In this document: positions 6,653 through 7,268 of the stretch, piece by piece | How positions within the stretch are numbered: the first letter of the stretch is position 1 | Layout: the number at the start of each line of letters is the position of its first letter | NCBI GenBank assembly: GCA_938041615.1 | Contig: CALISV010000276.1 | Coordinates: forward strand, 1-7,268 | Direction: 5' to 3' | Source: an uncultured Campylobacter sp. | Lineage (GTDB): Bacteria > Campylobacterota > Campylobacteria > Campylobacterales > Campylobacteraceae | DNA: 7,268 nt | The notes under the pieces: generated by a model | What the model was told of the DNA's origin: nothing | Seen by the model: the letters and a program-made list of their open reading frames with translations, nothing else | Database searches by the model: none | Made by a program: the position numbers and the translations under genes

Positions 6653-6678
6653 TTCGCTCCGCGCTTTGGCGGGGCGAA
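6653..6678 (+). terminator. Hairpin just after fdhB, possible operon end
   Basis: TTCGCTCCGC (6653-6662) pairs with GCGGGGCGAA (6669-6678) through ten base pairs including one U-G, around a six-base loop. It starts four bases after the fdhB stop. The bases that follow (CTATTACACC) are not a T-run, so intrinsic termination is uncertain; it may instead protect the 3' end of the fdh message. Confidence 0.5.
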
Positions 6679-6687
6679 CTATTACAC

Positions 6688-6720
6688 CAAATTTGACGCG
6701 GTTTGGCTGCGTCAAATTTG
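6688..6720 (+). other. Second strong hairpin downstream of fdhB
   Basis: CAAATTTGACGC (6688-6699) and GCGTCAAATTTG (6709-6720) are perfect 12-bp inverted arms around a 9-base loop. The structure can form on either strand and no T-run follows. Its right arm overlaps the start of the tandem repeat that begins at 6711. Each arm contains the AAATTT word that is common across the window. Confidence 0.5.
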
Positions 6721-6826
6721 ACTCACGCTTCTTTGATTTCATTAAATTTTACATGGATAGTTCGTTAAATTTGACTCGCACTTCTTTAGCTTTATTAAAT
6801 TTTACGCGGTAGTTCGTCAAATTTGA
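6711..6826. repeat. Imperfect ~52-bp tandem repeat, about 2.2 copies
   Basis: Unit A (6711-6763, 53 bases) and unit B (6764-6815, 52 bases) align along their full length, followed by the first 11 bases of a third copy (6816-6826). By eye, A and B differ at nine positions plus one single-base gap, roughly 81% identity, and all nine substitutions are transitions. Each unit starts GTYAAATTTGACTC and contains CTTCTTT, ATTAAATTTTAC and ends TAGTTC. No reading frame runs through the repeat. The rest of this gene-free stretch (6827-6867) shows only AT-rich sequence. Confidence 0.65.
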
Positions 6827-6867
6827 ATGCAGGCAAATTTAAAATAAAAATGGATAAATTTTAGCAG

Positions 6868-6890
6868 AAAAAAGGGCGGTCTCCCGCCCT
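6868..6890 (-). terminator. Intrinsic terminator for the minus-strand oxidoreductase gene
   Basis: On the minus strand AGGGCGG and CCGCCCT (6890-6884 and 6879-6873) form a 7-bp GC-rich stem with a four-base loop, followed by a run of T (complement of 6868-6872). It starts four bases after the stop codon of the gene ending at 6895. It could also block readthrough from the fdh side, although on that strand the stem is followed by AAATTT, a poor T-run. Confidence 0.8.
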
Positions 6891-6894
6891 AAAT

Positions 6895-7268
6895 TTAAGC
6901 CCTAACAGGCGATAAATACGGATTTGCCGAGTGCATCGACATCTCGTTTTGCTCTCTAAATTTGATAAATTCCTCTTCGCTTAGACGCCTGATATTTGCT
7001 ATCGTCATCTTTAGCGGCGTGATGCCTGAGAGCGGATCGGGATCGCCGGCGTTGGCTAGCTCGTTACCGTCGGCCTCGCTATAGTGGAAGGTCGTAAATA
7101 TCGTGCCTTCTTTTAGATCCGGATTTACGCGTAGTTTGGCTGCGATCTGGCCGCGTTTGTTTTGTACGAGCGCGTAGCAGCCCTCCTCTAGCTCCCTCTC
7201 GCGAGCGATATCGGGACTCACCTCGATGAGCGCGCCCTCGACGCCTGCGCCGTATTCAAGAGCCGGAC
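6895..7268 (-). CDS. Molybdopterin oxidoreductase, C-terminal end (cut by window edge)
   Basis: The frame is open from the right edge (codons from 7266) to a TAA at 6895-6897, giving the last 123 residues of a longer protein. The first residues read PALEYGAGVEGALIEVSPDI, showing that the gene continues beyond the window; the GTG at 7221 is internal, not a start. The rest fits the pterin-dinucleotide-binding C-terminal domain of the formate dehydrogenase/nitrate reductase superfamily: EGCYALVQNKRGQI, then KEGTIFTTFHYSEADGNELANAGDPDPLSG, a block resembling the FxPFHF...N.LT...DP.SG of FdhH-type and assimilatory nitrate reductase enzymes. The active site is out of view, so the substrate cannot be named. 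It converges on fdhB and ends in its own terminator. It may be a second enzyme that uses the same tungsten or molybdenum cofactor. Confidence 0.78.
   Translation of the reverse strand, partial: PALEYGAGVEGALIEVSPDIARERELEEGCYALVQNKRGQIAAKLRVNPDLKEGTIFTTFHYSEADGNELANAGDPDPLSGITPLKMTIANIRRLSEEEFIKFREQNEMSMHSANPYLSPVRA

Noticed and set aside
6632..6742. A 36-codon minus-strand frame with an ATG at 6742.
   Set aside because: It overlaps the end of fdhB and both hairpins, has no ribosome site, and its sequence comes from the hairpin and repeat arms; the second repeat unit does not keep the ATG.
6711..6826. The tandem repeat as a CRISPR array.
   Set aside because: The units are contiguous with no unique spacers, differ by about 19%, and no cas gene is near.
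6895..7221. The GTG at 7221 as the true start of a small 108-residue gene.
   Set aside because: The frame stays open to the window edge and the upstream residues continue the pterin-binding domain, so the gene is a truncated view of a larger one.

Overview
The window looks like chromosome from a Campylobacter of the higher-GC group (rectus/showae/curvus/concisus-like). The reasons are the gene set (tungstate transport next to a selenocysteine formate dehydrogenase with an FdhM-type chaperone), T-rich promoters without a clear -35 box, and the very frequent word AAATTT. The species assignment is inference from gene content and style; no search was run.

Layout. Positions 1-143 (minus) hold the start of tupA, the periplasmic tungstate-binding protein, cut by the window edge. 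A 76-bp divergent promoter region separates it from tupB (220-912, permease) and tupC (1007-1960, ATPase) on the plus strand. A 33-codon reading frame overlaps the tupB stop and the tupC start. A 300-bp intergenic region (1961-2260) carries alternative hairpins after tupC, two near-identical dyads 50 bp apart and a promoter. The formate dehydrogenase operon follows: fdhM chaperone (2261-2986), a 58-residue twin-arginine protein (2973-3149), fdhA (3172-6006, one gene read through an in-frame TGA at 3733-3735 as selenocysteine) and fdhB (6008-6649). Positions 6650-6894 are non-coding, with two hairpins, a ~52-bp imperfect tandem repeat and a terminator. The last gene (6895-7268, minus) is the C-terminal end of another molybdopterin oxidoreductase.

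How the genes work together. TupABC would import tungstate for the pterin cofactor of FdhA. FdhM would hold the FdhA signal region until the cofactor is in place. FdhA with FdhB would then be exported folded by the Tat system and oxidise formate in the periplasm. No cytochrome b subunit (fdhC) follows fdhB, so the quinone-linked membrane partner must be encoded elsewhere or replaced.

The most interesting points are: a dyad TATGC-N7-GCATA found once in the tup divergent promoter and twice upstream of fdh, suggesting shared metal-responsive control; tupA split away from and divergent to tupBC; a bacterial SECIS hairpin matching the E. coli fdhF geometry; the small Tat protein; and the tandem repeat. 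No wholly new system is evident. The core is a recognisable tungsten/selenium formate dehydrogenase locus with several unusual details.
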